NCBI GenBank assembly: GCA_022577435.1
Contig: JAKOON010000003.1
Coordinates: forward strand, 6,197,001-6,261,000
Reading direction: 5' to 3'
Source of the DNA: Embiotoca jacksoni
Taxonomy: Eukaryota; Chordata; Actinopteri; Embiotocidae
Length of the DNA stretch: 64,000 nucleotides
The translations under genes were made by a program, and so were the position numbers. The stretch's first letter is position 1; the number at the start of each line of letters is the position of its first letter. The notes beneath the pieces are model-generated. The model was not told the DNA's origin and searched no databases. It saw only the letters and a program-made list of their open reading frames with translations. This document shows, piece by piece, positions 35,184-48,691 of this stretch.

Positions 35184-38100
35184 AGTTTAAGCCGTGGCGC
35201 TGTGATGCAGTTTTACATTAGGCTGAGAAAGTGAGACTTGAAATGCTGTTTTCTGTGTAATTGCAGATACAATGTGAAGCCACATTGGCCATGTAGTGTA
35301 TCCCATTTACTGATGAAGAAATTGTTCGTAAACACTTAGTTTAAGCCGTGGCACTGTAATGCATTTTTATGTTATTTTTGAGATTCTCGCTGGGATAAGG
35401 CTGTTTTTGAAACATTGTGTTTCCTGTGTAATTGTCCACACAAAGTGACTTGAAACCGCTTTGCCCATGTAGTTTATCCCATTTGCCATAGGTCTGAGTA
35501 TGAAACTTGTTTGTAAACACTTAGTTTAAGCCGTGGCGCTGTGATGCAGTTTTACATTAGGCTGAGAAAGTGAGACTTGAAATGCTGTTTTCTGTCTAAT
35601 TGCAGACACAAAGTGAAGACACATTGGCCATGCATTGTATCCCATTTGCTGTTGAAGAAATTTGTTCAGAAACACTTAGTTTAAGCCGTGGCACTGTAAT
35701 GCAGTTTTATGCTGTTTTTGAGCTTCTCTCGCTGAGATAAGGCTGTTTTTGAAACATTGTGTTTCCTGTGAAATTGTCCACACAAAGTGACTTGAAACCA
35801 CTTTGTCCATGTACTTTATCCCATTTGCCATAGTACTGATGAAGAAATTTGCTCGTAAACACTTAGTTTAAGCCGTCGCGCTGTGATGCAGTTTTACATT
35901 AGGCTGAGAAAGTGAGACTTGAAATGCTGTTTTCTGTCTAATTGCAGACACAAAGTGAAGCCACGTTGGCCATGTAGTGTATCCCATTTGCTGATGAAGA
36001 AATTTGTTCGTAAACACTTAGTTTAAGCCGTGGCACTGTAATGCAGTTTTACGCTGTTTTTGAGCTTCTCTCGCTGAGATAAGGCTGTTTTTGAAACATT
36101 GTGTTTCCTGTGAAATTGTCCACACAAAGTGACTTGAAGCCACTTTGTCCATGTCGTTTATCCCATTTGCCATAGTACTGATGAAGAAATTTGTTCGTAA
36201 ACACTTAGTTTAAGCCGTAGCGCTGTGATGCAGTTTTATATTAGGCTGAGAAAGTGAGAATTGAAATGCTGTTTTCTGTCTAATTGCAGACACAAATTGA
36301 AGCCACATTGGCCATGTAGTGTATCCCATTTGCTGTTGAAGAAATTTTTTCAGAAACACTTAGTTTAAGCCGTGGCACTGTGATGCAGTTTTATATTAGG
36401 ATGAGAAAGTGAGAATTGAAATGCTGTTTTCTGTGTAATTGCAGACAAAACGTGACTTGAAGCCACTTTGTCCATGTAGTTTATCCCTTTTGCCATAGTA
36501 CTGATGAAGAAATTTGTTCGTAAACACTTAGTTTATGCCGTGACACTGTAATGTAGTTTTATGCTGTTTTTGAGCTTCTCTCGCTGAGATAAGGCTGTTT
36601 TTGAAACATTGTGTTTCCTGTGTAATTGTCCACACAAAGTGACTTGAAACCGCTTTCCCCATGTAGTGTATCCCATTTGCCAAAGTTCTGAGTATGAAAC
36701 TTGTTTGTAAACACTTAGTTTAAGCCGTGGCGCTGTGATGCAGTTTTACATTAGGCTGAGAAAGTGAGACTTGAAATGCTGTTTTCTGTATAATTGCAGA
36801 CACAAAGTGAAGCCACATTGGCCATGCAGTGTATCCCATTTGCTGTTGAAGAAATTTGTTCAGAAACACTTAGTTTAAGCCGTGGCACTGTAATGCAGTT
36901 TTATGCTGTTTTTGAGCTTCTCTCGCTGAGACAATGCTGTTTTTGAAACATTGTGTTTACTGTGAAATTGTCCACACAAAGTGACTTGAAGCCACTTTGT
37001 CCATGTAGTTTATCCCATTTGCCATAGTACTGATGAAGAAATTTGTTCGTAAACACTTAGTTTAAGCCGTGGCGCTGTGATGCAGTTTTACATTAGGCTG
37101 AGAAAGTGAGAATTGAAATGCTGTTTTCTGTGTAATTGCAGACACAAAGTGACTTGAAGCCACTTTGTTCATGTAGTTTATCCCATTTGCCATAGTACTG
37201 ATGAAGAAATTTGTTCGTAAACACTTAGTTTAAGCCGTGGCGCTGTGATGCAGTTTTATATTAGGCTGAGAAAGTGAGACTTGAAATGCTGTTTTCTGTC
37301 TAATTGCAGACACAAAGTGAAGCCACATTGGCCATGTAGTGTATCCCATTTACTGTTGAAGAAATTTGTTCAGAAACACTTAGTTTAAGCCGTGGCACTG
37401 TAATGCAGTTTTATGCTGTTTTTGAGCTTCTCTCGCTGAGATAAGGCTGTTTTTGAAACATTGTGTTTCCTGTGAAATTGTCCACACAAAGTGACTTGAA
37501 GCCACTTTGTCCATGTAGTTTATCCCATTTGCCATAGTACTGATGAAGAAATTTGTTCGTAAACACTTAGTTTAAGCCGTGGCGCTGTGATGCAGTTTTA
37601 CATTAGGCTGAGAAAGTGAGACTTGAAATGCTGTTTTCTGTGTAATTGCAGATACAAAGTGAAGCCACGTTGGCCATGTAGTGTATCCCATTTGCTGATG
37701 AAGAAATTTGTTCGTAAACACTTAGTTTAAGCCGTGGCACTGTAATGCAGTTTTACGCTGTTTTTGAGCTTCTCTCGCTGAGATAAGGCTGTTTTTGAAA
37801 CATTGTGTTTCCTGTGAAATTGTCCACACAAAGTGACTTGAAGCCACTTTGTCCATGTAGTTTATCCCATTTGCCATAGTACTGATGAAGAAATTTGTTC
37901 GTAAACACTTAGTTTAAGCCGTGGCGCTGTGATGCAGTTTTACATTAGGCTGAGAAAGTGTGACTTAAAATGCTGTTTTCTGTCTAATTGCAGACACAAA
38001 GTGAAGCCACATTGGCCATATAGTGTATCCCATTTACTGTTGAAGAAATTTGTTCAGAAACACTTAGTTTAAGCCGTGGCACTGTAATGCAGTTTTATGC

Positions 38101-40160
38101 TGTTTTTGAGCTTCTCTCGCTGAGATAAGGCTGTTTTTGAAACATTGTGTTTCCTGTGAAATTGTCCACACAAAGTGACTTGAAACCACTTTGTCCATGT
38201 AGTTTATCCCATTTGCCATAGTACTGATGAAGAAATTTGTTCGTAAACACTTAATTTAAGACGTGGCACTGTAATGTAGTTTTACGCTGTTTTTGAGCTT
38301 CTCTCGCTGAGATAAGGCTGTTTTTGAAACATTGTGTTTACTGTGAAATTGTCCACACAAAGTGACTTGAAGCCGCTTTGTCCATGTAGTTTATCCCATT
38401 TGCCATAGTACTGATGAAGAAATTTGTTCGTAAACACTTAGTTTAAGCCGTGGCGCTGTGATGCAGTTTTACATTAGGCTGAGAAAGCGAGACTTGAAAT
38501 GCTGTTTTCTGTCTAATTGCAGACACAAAGTGAAGCCATATTGGCCATGTAGTGTATCCCATTTACTGATGAAGAAATTGTTCGTAAACACTTAGTTTAA
38601 GCCGTGGCACTGTAATGCAGTTTTACGCTGTTTTTGAGCTTCTCTCGCTGAGATGAGGCTGTTTTTGAAACATTGTGTCTCCTGTGTAATTGTCCACACA
38701 AAGTGACTTGAAACCGCTTTCCCCATGTAGTGTATCCCATTTGCCAAAGTTCTGAGTATGAAACTTGTTTGTAAACACTTAGTTTAAGCCGTGGCACTGT
38801 TAAGCAGTTTTACATTAGGCTGAGAAAGTAAGACTTGAAATGCTGTTTTCTGTGTAATTGCAGACACAAAGTGAAGCCACATTGGCCATGCAGTGTATCC
38901 CATTTGCTGTTGAAGAAATTTGTTCAGAAACACTTAGTTTAAGCCGTGGCACTGTAATGCAGTTTTATGCTGTTTTTGAGCTTCTCTCGCTGAGACAAGG
39001 CTGTTTTTGAAACATTGTGTTTACTGTGAAATTGTCCACACAAAGTGACTTGAAGCCACTTTGTCCATGTAGTTTATCCCATTTGCCATAGTACTGATGA
39101 AGAAATTTGTTCGTAAACACTTAGTTTAAGCCGTGGCGCTGTGATGCAGTTTTACATTAGGCTGAGAAAGCGAGACTTGAAATGCTGTTTTCTGTCTAAT
39201 TGCAGACACAAAGTGAAGCCACATTGGCCATGTAGTGTATCCCATTTGCTGTTCAAGAAATTTTTTCAGAAACACTTAGTTTAAGCCGTGGCACTGTGAT
39301 GCAGTTTTATATTAGGATGAGAAAGTGAGAATTGAAATGCTGTTTTCTGTGTAATTGCAGACACAAAGTGACTTGAAGCCACTTTGTCCATGTAGTTTAT
39401 CCCTTTTGCCATAGTACTGATGAAGAAATTTGTTCGTAAACACTTAGTTTATGCCGTGACACTGTAATGTAGTTTTATGCTGTTTTTGAGCTTCTCTCGC
39501 TGAGATAAGGCTGTTTTTGAAACATTGTGTTTCCTGTGAAATTGTCCACACAAAGTGACTTGAAACCACTTTGTCCATGTAGTTTATCCCATTTGCCATA
39601 GTACTGATGAAGAAATTTGTTCGTAAACACTTAATTTAAGCCGTGGCACTGTAATGTAGTTTTATGCTGTTTTTGAGCTTCTCTCGCTGAGATAAGGCTG
39701 TTTTTGAAACATTGTGTTTCCTGTGTAATTGTCCACACAAAGTGACTTGAAACCGCTTTGCCCATGTAGTGTATCCCATTTACCAAAGTTCTGAGTATGA
39801 AACTTGTTTGTAAACACTTAGTTTAAGCCGTGGCGCTGTGATGCAGTTTTACATTAGGCTGAGAAAGTGAGACTTGAAATGCTGTTTTCTGTGTAATTGC
39901 AGATACAATGTGAAGCCAAATTGGCCATGTAGTGTATCCCATTTACTGATGAAGAAATTGTTCGTAAACACTTAGTTTAAGCCGTGGCACTGTAATGCAG
40001 TTTTATGCTGTTTTTGAGCTTCTCTCGCTGAAATAAGGCTGTTTTTGAAACATTGTGTTTCCTGTGAAATTGTCCACACAAAGTGACTTGAAACCACTTT
40101 GGCCATGTAGCTTACCCCAATTGCCATAATTCTAAGTAGGAAACTTGTTTGTAAACACTT
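35184..40160. repeat. A/B island between C blocks, 29 monomers
   Basis: Starts: 35184 (B*), 35338 (A3), 35523, 35678, 35865, 36020, 36207, 36362 (168), 36530, 36717, 36872, 37059 (168), 37227, 37382, 37569, 37724, 37911, 38066, 38253, 38440, 38594, 38781, 38936, 39123, 39278 (168), 39446, 39633, 39820 (B*) and 39974 (A front with C tail). The first 1.26 kb copies 30260-31520, including the rare ACAAAACGTG. 38066-39973 copies 28506-30413. The island is therefore a patchwork of left-array pieces. Confidence 0.87.
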
Positions 40161-43100
40161 AGTTTAAGCCGTGGAGCTGTAATGCAGTTTTATGCTGTTT
40201 TTGAGCTTCTCTCGCTGAAATAAGGCTGTTTTTGAAACATTGTGTTTCCTGTGAAATTGTTCACACAAAGTGACTTGAAACCACTTTGGCCATGTAGTTT
40301 ATCCCCATTGCCATAGTTCTAAGTAGGAAACTTGTTAGTAAAGACTTAGTTGAAGCCATGGCTCTGTGATGCAGTTTTACATTAGGCTGAGAAAGTGAGA
40401 TATGAAATACTGTTTTCTGAGAATTTGTGAACACAAAGTGACTTGAAACCACTTTGGCCATGTAGCTTACCCCAATTGCCATAATTCTAAGTAGGAAACT
40501 TGTTTGGAAACACTTAGTTTAAGCCGTGGAGCTGTAATGCAGTTTTATGCTGTTTTTGAGCTTCTCTTGCTGAAATAAGGCTGTTTTTGAAACATTGTGT
40601 TTCCTGTGAAATTGTTCACACAAAGTGACTTGAAACCACTTTGGCCATGTAGTTTACCTCAATTGCCATAATTCTAAGTAGGAAACTTGTTTGGAAACAC
40701 TTAGTTTAAGCCATGGCGCTGTGATGCAGTTTTACCTTAGGCTGAGAAAGTGAGACATGAAATACTGTTTTCTGAGAATTTGTGAACACAAACTGACTTG
40801 AAACCACTTTGGCCATGTAGTTTATCCCATTTGCCATAATTCTGAGTAGGAAACTTGTTTGTAAACACTTAGTTTAAGCCGTGGAGCTGTAATGCAGTTT
40901 TATGCTGTTTTTGATCTTCTCTTGCTGAAATAAGGCTGTTTTTGAAAAATTGTGTTTCCTGTGAAATTGTTCACACAAAGTGACTTGAAACCACTTTGGC
41001 CATGTAGTTTATCCCCATTACCATAGTTCTGAGTAGTAAACTTGTTAGTAAAGAATTAGTTCAAGCCGTGGAGCTGTAATGCAGTTTTATGCTGTTTTTG
41101 AGCTTCTCTCGCTTAAATAAGGCTGTTTTTGAAACATTGTGTTTCCTGTGAAATTGTTCACACAAAGTGACTTGAAACCACTTTGGCCATGTAGCTTACC
41201 CCAATTGCCATAATTCTAACTAGGAAACTTGTTTGGAAACACTTAGTTTAAGCCATGGCGCTGTGATGCAGTTTTACCTTAGGCTGAGAAGGTGAGACAT
41301 GAAATACTGTTTTCTGAGAATTTGTGAACACAAACTGACTTGAAACCACTTTGGCCATGTAGTTTATCCCATTTGCCATAATTCTGAGTAGGAAACTTGT
41401 TTGGAAACACTTAGTTTAAGCCGTGGAGCTGTAATGCAGTTTTATGCTGTTTTTGAGCTTTTCTCGCTGAAATAAGGCTGTTTTTGAAACATTGTGTTTC
41501 CTGTGAAATTGTTCACACAAAGTGACTTGAAACCACTTTGGCCATGTAGCTTACCCCAATTGCCATAATTCTAAGTAGATAACTTGTTTTGAAACACTTA
41601 GTTTAAGCCGTGGAGCTGTAATGCAGTTTTATGCTGTTTTTGATCTTCTCTCGCTGAAATAAGGCTGTTTTTGAAACATTGTGTTTCCTGTGAAATTGTT
41701 CACACAAAGTGACTTGAAACCACTTTGGCCATGTAGCTTACCCCAATTGCCATAATTCTAACTAGGAAACTTGTTTGGAAACACTTAGTTTAAGCCATGG
41801 CGCTGTGATGAAGTTTTACCTTAGGCTGAGAAGGTGAGACATGAAATACTGTTTTCTGAGAATTTGTGAACACAAACTGACTTGAAACCACTTTGGCCAT
41901 GTAGTGTATCCCATTTAATGTTGAAGAAATTTGTTCAGAAACACTTAGTTTAAGCCATGGCACTGTAATGCAGTTTTATGCTGTTTTTGAGCTTCTCTCG
42001 CTGAGATAAGGCTGTTTTTGAAACATTGTGTTTCCTGTGAAATTGTCCACACAAAGTGACTTGAAACCACTTTGTCCATGTAGTTTATCCCATTTGACAT
42101 AGTACTGATGAAGAAATTTGTTCGTAAACACTTGATTTAAGCCGTGGCACTGTAATGCAGTTTTATGCTGTTTTTGAGCTTCTCTCGCTGAAATAAGGCT
42201 GTTTTTGAAACGTTGTTTTTCCTGTGAAATTGTTCACACAAAGTGACTTGAAACCACTTTGGCCATGTAGCTTACCCCAATTGCCATAATTCTAAGTAGG
42301 AAACTTGTTAGGAAACACTTAGTTTAAGCCATGGCGCTGTGATGCAGTTTTACCTTAGGCTGAGAAGGTGAGACATGAAATACTGTTTTCTGAGAATTTG
42401 TGAACACAAACTGACTTGAAACCACTTTGGCCATGTAGTTTATCCCATTTGCCATAATTCTGAGTAGGAAACTTGTTTGGAAACACTTAGTTTAAGCCGT
42501 GGAGCTGTAATGCAGTTTTATGCTGTTTTTGAGCTTCTCTCGCTGAGATAAGGCTGTTTTTGAAACATTGTGTTTCCTGTGTAATTGTCCACACAAAGTG
42601 ACTTGAAACCGCTTTCCCCATGTAGTGTATCCCATTTGCCAAAGTTCTGAGTATGAAACTTGTTTGTAAACACTTAGTTTAAGCCGTGGCGCTGTGATGC
42701 AGTTTTACATTAGGCTGAGAAAGTGAGACTTGAAATGCTGTTTTCTGTATAATTGCAGACACAAAGTGAAGCCACATTGGCCATGCAGTGTATCCCATTT
42801 GCTGTTGAAGAAATTTGTTCAGAAACACTTAGTTTAAGCCGTGGCACTGTAATGCAGTTTTATGCTGTTTTTGAGCTTCTCTCGCTGAGACAATGCTGTT
42901 TTTGAAACATTGTGTTTACTGTGAAATTGTCCACACAAAGTGACTTGAAGCCACTTTGTCCATGTAGTTTATCCCATTTGCCATAGTACTGATGAAGAAA
43001 TTTGTTCGTAAACACTTAGTTTAAGCCGTGGCGCTGTGATGCAGTTTTATGCTGTTTTTGAGCTTCTCTCGCTGAAATAAGGCTGTTTTTGAAACATTGT

Positions 43101-43738
43101 GTTTCCTGTGAAATTGTTCACACAAAGTGACTTGAAACCACTTTGGCCATGTAGCTTACCCCAATTGCCATAATTCTAACTAGGAAACTTGTTTGGAAAC
43201 ACTTAGTTTAAGCCATGGCGCTGTGATGAAGTTTTACCTTAGGCTGAGAAGGTGAGACATGAAATACTGTTTTCTGAGAATTTGTGAACACAAACTGACT
43301 TGAAACCACTTTGGCCATGTAGTGTATCCCATTTAATGTTGAAGAAATTTGTTCAGAAACACTTAGTTTAAGCCATGGCACTGTAATGCAGTTTTATGCT
43401 GTTTTTGAGCTTCTCTCGCTGAGATAAGGCTGTTTTTGAAACATTGTGTTTCCTGTGAAATTGTCCACACAAAGTGACTTGAAACCACTTTGTCCATGTA
43501 GTTTATCCCATTTGACATAGTACTGATGAAGAAATTTGTTCGTAAACACTTGATTTAAGCCGTGGCACTGTGATGCAGTTTTATGCTGTTTTTGAGCTTC
43601 TCTCGCTGAAATAAGGCTGTTTTTGAAACATTGTGTTTCCTGTGAAATTGTCCACACAAAGTGACTTGAAACCACTTTGGCCATGTAGCTTACCCCAATT
43701 GCCATAATTCTAAGTAGGAAACTTGTTTGTAAACACTT
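40161..43738. repeat. C-headed HOR, short version: 20 monomers, 3578 bp
   Basis: The 16-monomer head (40161-43017, 2857 bp) is followed by a hybrid at 43018, a 160-bp monomer at 43205, and 187-bp monomers at 43365 and 43552. The order and length equal 31606-35183. The last monomer differs: it reads GAAACATTGTG and GTCCACAC here, but AAACGTTGTTTTT and GTTCACAC at 34997. The short unit thus appears to return to the head start by recombination within monomer 43552. Confidence 0.88.
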
Positions 43739-46700
43739 AGTTTAAGCCGTGGAGCTGTAATGCAGTTTTATGCTGTTTTTGAGCTTCTCTCGCTGAAATA
43801 AGGCTGTTTTTGAAACATTGTGTTTCCTGTGAAATTGTTCACACAAAGTGACTTGAAACCACTTTGGCCATGTAGTTTATCCCCATTGCCATAGTTCTAA
43901 GTAGGAAACTTGTTAGTAAAGACTTAGTTGAAGCCATGGCTCTGTGATGCAGTTTTACATTAGGCTGAGAAAGTGAGATATGAAATACTGTTTTCTGAGA
44001 ATTTGTGAACACAAAGTGACTTGAAACCACTTTGGCCATGTAGCTTACCCCAATTGCCATAATTCTAAGTAGGAAACTTGTTTGGAAACACTTAGTTTAA
44101 GCCGTGGAGCTGTAATGCAGTTTTATGCTGTTTTTGAGCTTCTCTTGCTGAAATAAGGCTGTTTTTGAAACATTGTGTTTCCTGTGAAATTGTTCACACA
44201 AAGTGACTTGAAACCACTTTGGCCATGTAGTTTACCTCAATTGCCATAATTCTAAGTAGGAAACTTGTTTGGAAACACTTAGTTTAAGCCATGGCGCTGT
44301 GATGCAGTTTTACCTTAGGCTGAGAAAGTGAGACATGAAATACTGTTTTCTGAGAATTTGTGAACACAAACTGACTTGAAACCACTTTGGCCATGTAGTT
44401 TATCCCATTTGCCATAATTCTGAGTAGGAAACTTGTTTGTAAACACTTAGTTTAAGCCGTGGAGCTGTAATGCAGTTTTATGCTGTTTTTGATCTTCTCT
44501 TGCTGAAATAAGGCTGTTTTTGAAAAATTGTGTTTCCTGTGAAATTGTTCACACAAAGTGACTTGAAACCACTTTGGCCATGTAGTTTATCCCCATTACC
44601 ATAGTTCTGAGTAGTAAACTTGTTAGTAAAGAATTAGTTCAAGCCGTGGAGCTGTAATGCAGTTTTATGCTGTTTTTGAGCTTCTCTCGCTTAAATAAGG
44701 CTGTTTTTGAAACATTGTGTTTCCTGTGAAATTGTTCACACAAAGTGACTTGAAACCACTTTGGCCATGTAGCTTACCCCAATTGCCATAATTCTAACTA
44801 GGAAACTTGTTTGGAAACACTTAGTTTAAGCCATGGCGCTGTGATGCAGTTTTACCTTAGGCTGAGAAGGTGAGACATGAAATACTGTTTTCTGAGAATT
44901 TGTGAACACAAACTGACTTGAAACCACTTTGGCCATGTAGTTTATCCCATTTGCCATAATTCTGAGTAGGAAACTTGTTTGGAAACACTTAGTTTAAGCC
45001 GTGGAGCTGTAATGCAGTTTTATGCTGTTTTTGAGCTTTTCTCGCTGAAATAAGGCTGTTTTTGAAACATTGTGTTTCCTGTGAAATTGTTCACACAAAG
45101 TGACTTGAAACCACTTTGGCCATGTAGCTTACCCCAATTGCCATAATTCTAAGTAGATAACTTGTTTTGAAACACTTAGTTTAAGCCGTGGAGCTGTAAT
45201 GCAGTTTTATGCTGTTTTTGATCTTCTCTCGCTGAAATAAGGCTGTTTTTGAAACATTGTGTTTCCTGTGAAATTGTTCACACAAAGTGACTTGAAACCA
45301 CTTTGGCCATGTAGCTTACCCCAATTGCCATAATTCTAACTAGGAAACTTGTTTGGAAACACTTAGTTTAAGCCATGGCGCTGTGATGAAGTTTTACCTT
45401 AGGCTGAGAAGGTGAGACATGAAATACTGTTTTCTGAGAATTTGTGAACACAAACTGACTTGAAACCACTTTGGCCATGTAGTGTATCCCATTTAATGTT
45501 GAAGAAATTTGTTCAGAAACACTTAGTTTAAGCCATGGCACTGTAATGCAGTTTTATGCTGTTTTTGAGCTTCTCTCGCTGAGATAAGGCTGTTTTTGAA
45601 ACATTGTGTTTCCTGTGAAATTGTCCACACAAAGTGACTTGAAACCACTTTGTCCATGTAGTTTATCCCATTTGACATAGTACTGATGAAGAAATTTGTT
45701 CGTAAACACTTGATTTAAGCCGTGGCACTGTAATGCAGTTTTATGCTGTTTTTGAGCTTCTCTCGCTGAAATAAGGCTGTTTTTGAAACGTTGTTTTTCC
45801 TGTGAAATTGTTCACACAAAGTGACTTGAAACCACTTTGGCCATGTAGCTTACCCCAATTGCCATAATTCTAAGTAGGAAACTTGTTAGGAAACACTTAG
45901 TTTAAGCCATGGCGCTGTGATGCAGTTTTACCTTAGGCTGAGAAGGTGAGACATGAAATACTGTTTTCTGAGAATTTGTGAACACAAACTGACTTGAAAC
46001 CACTTTGTCCATGTAGTTTATCCCATTTGCCATAATTCTGAGTAGGAAACTTGTTTGGAAACACTTAGTTTAAGCCGTGGAGCTGTAATGCAGTTTTATG
46101 CTGTTTTTGAGCTTCTCTCGCTGAGATAAGGCTGTTTTTGAAACATTGTGTTTCCTGTGTAATTGTCCACACAAAGTGACTTGAAACCGCTTTCCCCATG
46201 TAGTGTATCCCATTTGCCAAAGTTCTGAGTATGAAACTTGTTTGTAAACACTTAGTTTAAGCCGTGGCGCTGTGATGCAGTTTTACATTAGGCTGAGAAA
46301 GTGAGACTTGAAATGCTGTTTTCTGTATAATTGCAGACACAAAGTGAAGCCACATTGGCCATGCAGTGTATCCCATTTGCTGTTGAAGAAATTTGTTCAG
46401 AAACACTTAGTTTAAGCCGTGGCACTGTAATGCAGTTTTATGCTGTTTTTGAGCTTCTCTCGCTGAGACAATGCTGTTTTTGAAACATTGTGTTTACTGT
46501 GAAATTGTCCACACAAAGTGACTTGAAGCCACTTTGTCCATGTAGTTTATCCCATTTGCCATAGTACTGATGAAGAAATTTGTTCGTAAACACTTAGTTT
46601 AAGCCGTGGCGCTGTGATGCAGTTTTACATTAGGCTGAGAAAGTGAGAATTGAAATGCTGTTTTCTGTGTAATTGCAGACACAAAGTGACTTGAAGCCAC

Positions 46701-48691
46701 TTTGTTCATGTAGTTTATCCCATTTGCCATAGTACTGATGAAGAAATTTGTTCGTAAACACTTAGTTTAAGCCGTGGCGCTGTGATGCAGTTTTATATTA
46801 GGCTGAGAAAGTGAGACTTGAAATGCTGTTTTCTGTCTAATTGCAGACACAAAGTGAAGCCACATTGGCCATGTAGTGTATCCCATTTACTGTTGAAGAA
46901 ATTTGTTCAGAAACACTTATTTTAAGCCGTGGCACTGTATTGCAGTTTTATGCTGTTTTTGAGCTTCTCTCGCTGAGATAAGGCTGTTTTTGAAACATTG
47001 TGTTTCCTGTGAAATTGTCCACACAAAGTGACTTGAAGCCACTTTGTCCATGTAGTTTATCCCATTTGCCATAGTACTGATGAAGAAATTTGTTCGTAAA
47101 CACTTAGTTTAAGCCGTGGCGCTGTGATGCAGTTTTACATTAGGCTGAGAAAGTGAGACTTGAAATGCTGTTTTCTGTGTAATTGCAGATACAAAGTGAA
47201 GCCACGTTGGCCATGTAGTGTATCCCATTTGCTGATGAAGAAATTTGTTCGTAAACACTTAGTTTAAGCCGTGGCACTGTAATGCAGTTTTACGCTGTTT
47301 TTGAGCTTCTCTCGCTGAGATAAGGCTGTTTTTGAAACATTGTGTTTCCTGTGAAATTGTCCACACAAAGTGACTTGAAGCCACTTTGTCCATGTAGTTT
47401 ATCCCATTTGCCATAGTACTGATGAAGAAATTTGTTCGTAAACACTTAGTTTAAGCCGTGGCGCTGTGATGCAGTTTTACATTAGGCTGAGAAAGTGAGA
47501 CTTAAAATGCTGTTTTCTGTCTAATTGCAGACACAAAGTGAAGCCACATTGGCCATATAGTGTATCCCATTTACTGTTGAAGAAATTTGTTCATAAACAC
47601 TTAGTTTAAGCCGTGGCACTGCAATGCAGTTTTATGCTGTTTTTGAGCTTCTCTCGCTGAGATAAGGCTGTTTTTGAAACATTGTGTTTCCTGTGAAATT
47701 GTCCACACAAAGTGACTTGAAACCACTTTGTCCATGTAGTTTATCCCATTTGCCATAGTACTGATGAAGAAATTTGTTCGTAAACACTTAATTTAAGCCG
47801 TGGCACTGTAATGTAGTTTTATGCTGTTTTTGAGCTTCTCTCGCTGAGATAAGGCTGTTTTTGAAACATTGTGTTTCCTGTGTAATTGTCCACACAAAGT
47901 GACTTGAAACCGCTTTGCCCATGTAGTGTATCCCATTTGCCATAGTACTGATGAAGAAATTTGTTCGTAAACACTTAATTTAAGCCGTGGCACTGTAATG
48001 TAGTTTTATGCTGTTTTTGAGCTTCTCTCGCTGAGATAAGGCTGTTTTTGAAACATTGTGTTTCCTGTGAAATTGTCCACACAAAGTGACTTGAAACCAC
48101 TTTGTCCATGTAGTTTATCCCATTTGCCATAGTACTGATGAAGAAATTTGTTCGTAAACACTTAATTTAAGCCGTGGCACTGTAATGTAGTTTTATGCTG
48201 TTTTTGAGCTTCTCTCGCTGAGATAAGGCTGTTTTTGAAACATTGTGTTTCCTGTGTAATTGTCCACACAAAGTGACTTGAAACCGCTTTGCCCATGTAG
48301 TGTATCCCATTTACCAAAGTTCTGAGTATGAAACTTGTTTGTAAACACTTAGTTTAAGCCGTGGCGCTGTGATGCAGTTTTACATTAGGCTGAGAAAGTG
48401 AGACTTGAAATGCTGTTTTCTGTGTAATTGCAGATACAATGTGAAGCCAAATTGGCCATGTAGTGTATCCCATTTACTGATGAAGAAATTGTTCGTAAAC
48501 ACTTAGTTTAAGCCGTGGCACTGTAATGCAGTTTTATGCTGTTTTTGAGCTTCTCTCGCTGAAATAAGGCTGTTTTTGAAACATTGTGTTTCCTGTGAAA
48601 TTGTCCACACAAAGTGACTTGAAACCACTTTGGCCATGTAGCTTACCCCAATTGCCATAATTCTAAGTAGGAAACTTGTTTGTAAACACTT
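43739..48691. repeat. C-headed HOR, long version: 28 monomers, 4953 bp
   Basis: The 16-monomer head to 46595 is followed by 46596 (168), 46764, 46919 (TTATTTTAAGCC), 47106, 47261, 47448, 47603 (CACTGCAATGCAG), 47790, 47977, 48164, 48351 (B*) and 48505 (A/C hybrid). It is the 26-mer unit of 53154-57732 plus 374 bp, which is two extra 187-bp A-type monomers inside 47790-48350. Confidence 0.9.
47790..48163. repeat. Two-monomer expansion (374 bp) inside a C-headed HOR
   Basis: Three successive 187-bp monomers (47790, 47977, 48164) begin AATTTAAGCC and have GTAATGTAGTTTTATGC, where the sister HORs have one. The 47790 copy is itself recombinant: it carries the A2 middle (CCTGTGTAATTG, ACCGCTTTGCCC, GTGTATCCC) but the A ending (CATAGTACTGATGAAG). 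The total matches the 374-bp excess of this HOR over the 4579-bp unit. Confidence 0.86.

Noticed and set aside
43394..43705. The longest open frame, 103 codons, minus strand
   Set aside because: It spans two adjacent satellite monomers and stays open only because of the local monomer combination; the peptide is the translated repeat.
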